From contig JAJYWG010000184.1 of the NCBI GenBank assembly GCA_021791615.1, forward strand, positions 1-7,623: a stretch of 7,623 nucleotides of DNA, read 5' to 3'. This DNA is from Actinomycetes bacterium. GTDB lineage: Bacteria; Actinomycetota; Acidimicrobiia; Acidimicrobiales; RAAP-2. A model generated the notes under the pieces. The model made no database searches and had not been told where the DNA came from. It saw only the letters and a program-made list of their open reading frames with translations. Shown in pieces: positions 6,438-7,623 of the stretch. Made by a program: the position numbers and the translations under genes. How positions within the stretch are numbered: the stretch's first letter is position 1; each line of letters begins with the position of its first letter.

Positions 6438-6620
6438 GAGGAAGACCGACGGCGGTCCAGTTGGGCGACACCGCCCCCGATTTCACCCCCGAGACGACCG
6501 AAGGGTGCATCGGCCTACACGAGTACCCGAGCGGCGACTGGGGCCTGCTGTTCTCCCATCCGGCCGACTTGAACGCTGGTGTGCGCCACCGGGCTCGGCG
6601 AGTTCGAGCGATGCACGGAC
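6438..6620 (+). pseudogene. Truncated, frameshifted 1-Cys peroxiredoxin (Prx6/AhpC-TSA type), 5' remnant
   Basis: Reading from 6449 gives TAVQLGDTAPDFTPETTEG, then GDWGLLFSHPADLNA. This is the N-terminus of a 1-Cys peroxiredoxin (usual length about 210 residues), a thiol peroxidase that reduces peroxides. Three lesions are visible. The codon expected to be ATG reads ACG (6449-6451), although a fitting ribosome binding site, GAGGAAG (6438-6444), is still in place. One extra base near 6578 breaks the frame, and the next frame continues VCATGLGEFER, which matches the family's PVCTTELGEF around the peroxidatic Cys (codon 6582-6584). All similarity then stops at about 6620, so roughly two thirds of the gene is missing. 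A TTG at 6461 could start translation but would yield only a short dead product. The end coordinate is approximate. Confidence 0.75.
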
Positions 6621-6630
6621 GACGTTCCCA

Positions 6631-6707
6631 CGATGAGCGATCTCTCCCATCGGCGCTCCAATGATGGGCAGCGCCACGCTGAGCCACTCGGTCAGTGCCG
6701 TGCGGAG
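6631..6707 (-). pseudogene. Fragment resembling the N-terminus of a nitronate monooxygenase
   Basis: On the minus strand the translation reads LRTALTEWLSVALPIIGAPM (6707 down to 6648), then GEIAHRG. Nitronate monooxygenases (2-nitropropane dioxygenase family, FMN-dependent TIM barrels that oxidise nitronates) begin with just such a stretch: RTxLTxxLGxxxPIVxAPM. The expected continuation (AxAVSxAGGLG) is not found; the frame runs into the antisense of the peroxiredoxin remnant. There is no good start codon or ribosome binding site at its head. It covers only about 25 residues, so a chance resemblance cannot be excluded. Confidence 0.35.
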
Positions 6708-6777
6708 GACCGGGTCACCTCCGCAGGACCACCGAAGGGCGCGGGGCTGTGCGTTGCTGATGCCTGGAGGGTCCGTC

Positions 6778-6800
6778 GGGCGAGCTAGCAGGGCGAGCTA
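6778..6800. repeat. Two direct copies of GGGCGAGCTA, 3 bases apart
   Basis: GGGCGAGCTA occurs at 6778-6787 and again at 6791-6800, with GCA between (13-base period). It lies just downstream of the regulator's stop, in the decayed region. The function is unknown. It could be a slippage duplication or a rearrangement scar. It does not form a terminator hairpin. Confidence 0.6.
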
Positions 6801-6826
6801 CAAGAACGAACGTCGATCGACCCACA

Positions 6827-7501
6827 TCAAGGATGGGCTCCTGCCAATACGCCCTGGCGTCGAACGGTGAGACGGCATCCTGCCCGGAGCGGGTCTTTTG
6901 CCACGAGCTTCCCGATCTCGAGGCCACCGAGGCCTTCGGCCAAACCCTCGACCAAGCCCAGGTGCAGTTGGCATACCGTGTCCGGGTCCGTTCCCGCCAC
7001 TTCGGCGAACGGGCATCGTCTGAGCACGAAGTCGACCACGCGGCCCCGCTCGACCCGCGTCGGCCTGAACCCGCGCCGTTCGATCTCGGCTTCTAGGACA
7101 CGGATGGGCTCTCCGGTGCCGGCGAGCGCCGCCCCCCGGCGATGGCCCTCCTGTCGTCCGACCTGGCGTGGCTCGAGATGACGGCGCACCGCATCGGAGA
7201 GCAGACCCGCCAGCCATGCGTACGCGCCCGGGGTGCCCCAGCGTCCTGCCACCTCGGGTGCGAGCCGGTAGAGCAGACGCGGCCGACCCGGGCGGGAACG
7301 CTCTTCGATCTCCTCGACGACCAGACCGGCGTCTTTCAACACCGCCAGGTGCTGGCGGACCGCGTTGTGGTTCAGCTGGACGAAGTCGGTCAGCTCTGCA
7401 ACACCGACCGGGCCGGGAGCCTCGGCGACGTAGCGGAACAGGCGGTGACGGGTCGGGTCGCCCAGCGCCCGAGCCTCCCGCTGCAGCTCCTCTTCTACCA
7501 T
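6827..7501 (-). CDS. Winged-helix transcriptional regulator, SufR-like (COG2345 type)
   Basis: This 224-residue, ArsR/SufR-type repressor-like protein is probably a DNA-binding sensor. The N-terminal winged helix spans about residues 10-80: LGDPTRHRLFRYV, then the recognition region LNHNAVRQHLAVLKDAGLV, and a wing with GRPRLLYRL. The C-terminal domain carries C163 (RRCPFAEVA), C177 and H180 (VCQLHLGLVEGL) and C209 (AGCRLTV). This C-x13-C-x2-H-x28-C set resembles the iron-sulfur or metal site of SufR-like regulators. The spacing differs from cyanobacterial SufR (C-x12-C-x13-C-x14-C), so cluster binding is an inference. The start is ATG 7501 with GGAAGG six bases upstream. A GTG at 7516 is also in frame but would sit on that ribosome binding site. 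It is on the strand opposite nar. An AT-rich site lies just upstream and suggests autoregulation. What it controls is unknown; redox, iron or nitrosative stress are reasonable guesses. Confidence 0.85.
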   Translation of the reverse strand: MVEEELQREARALGDPTRHRLFRYVAEAPGPVGVAELTDFVQLNHNAVRQHLAVLKDAGLVVEEIEERSRPGRPRLLYRLAPEVAGRWGTPGAYAWLAGLLSDAVRRHLEPRQVGRQEGHRRGAALAGTGEPIRVLEAEIERRGFRPTRVERGRVVDFVLRRCPFAEVAGTDPDTVCQLHLGLVEGLAEGLGGLEIGKLVAKDPLRAGCRLTVRRQGVLAGAHP

Positions 7502-7516
7502 CTCGCACCTTCCCAC

Positions 7517-7545
7517 AGTTTATTTTCTAGTCTATACCCAAACAA
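7517..7545 (-). promoter_or_regulatory. Putative promoter and operator of the regulator gene (site copy 2)
   Basis: ATTTTCTAGTCTA (7522-7534, + strand) is the second copy of the AT-rich word at 6408-6420 and ends 20 bases before the regulator's ATG. On the minus strand a TTGTTT (7545-7540), a 17-base spacer and TAAACT (7522-7517) would place the word between -35 and -10, ideal for autorepression. However, this -10 would put the transcript start at or inside the ribosome binding site. TAGACT (7534-7529) is an alternative -10 that leaves the site intact. The promoter assignment is tentative; the shared word is directly visible. Confidence 0.45.
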
Positions 7546-7623
7546 CCACCCACCCGCTCCGCAAGGTACCACCATCGGTCCTGCAGTTTCGCCAGGTTCA
7601 GTTGTCGAAGTGCCCGGTGCCAC

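Larger units (their letters stand above)
6301..6826. other. 526-base stretch without an intact gene
   Basis: Between the zinc-ribbon gene and the regulator gene there is no complete gene on either strand. It holds an AT-rich operator-like site (6408-6421), the 5' remnant of a peroxiredoxin gene (6449 to about 6620, +), a stretch resembling a nitronate monooxygenase N-terminus (6648-6707, -) and a 10-base direct repeat (6778-6800). The other open frames here are short and have no recognisable motifs. The picture fits decay and rearrangement. Confidence 0.6.

Noticed and set aside
6812..6821. GTCGATCGAC palindrome just after the regulator stop as a terminator or binding site
   Set aside because: It has no loop and no T-run, and the word is common in GC-rich genomes; nothing else supports a function.

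Overview
The window is GC-rich and densely coded, with ATGA-type stop/start overlaps and GTG/TTG starts. Its protein types resemble those of high-GC Actinobacteria, perhaps a less-studied class. That placement is an inference from base composition and family flavour, not from a marker gene.

Layout. Bases 1-3474 (+) hold the end of a respiratory (membrane-bound, dissimilatory) nitrate reductase operon: the narG C-terminus (cut by the window edge), complete narH, complete narJ and complete narI. The order is the classic G-H-J-I, with direct stop/start overlaps at H/J and J/I. A TDT-family (TehA/SLAC1-like) anion transporter follows at 3533-4711 (+), in the place where a NarK nitrate/nitrite porter is often found. 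After a 168-base gap that may hold a small broken ORF comes a well-formed FAD/NADH-dependent ferredoxin-reductase-type flavoprotein (4880-6118, +), led by a strong ribosome binding site.

From about 6119 the character changes. A 53-residue zinc-ribbon-like protein lies on the minus strand (6139-6300), convergent to the flavoprotein and missed by a longer-ORF view. Opposite it, after a 148-base divergent intergenic stretch, is the decayed 5' end of a 1-Cys peroxiredoxin gene: its start codon reads ACG, one extra base breaks the frame just before the peroxidatic Cys, and most of the gene is gone. It runs into a short minus-strand stretch that resembles the N-terminus of a nitronate monooxygenase. 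The region 6301-6826 therefore looks like a scrapyard or rearrangement junction. Beyond it, on the minus strand, is an intact winged-helix regulator with a SufR-like C-terminal Cys/His set (6827-7501).

How the genes may work together. NarGHI moves electrons from quinol to nitrate, NarJ matures NarG, and the TDT protein may carry an anion linked to the pathway. The flavoprotein would supply NADH electrons to a small iron-sulfur carrier that is not visible here. The regulator is a plausible redox or metal sensor. An AT-rich word with a CTAG core (11 of 13 bases shared) lies just upstream of both the regulator and the dead peroxiredoxin. It is a candidate operator, which suggests autoregulation plus control of an oxidative-stress gene since lost. 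No RNA genes, CRISPR arrays or intact insertion sequences were seen.
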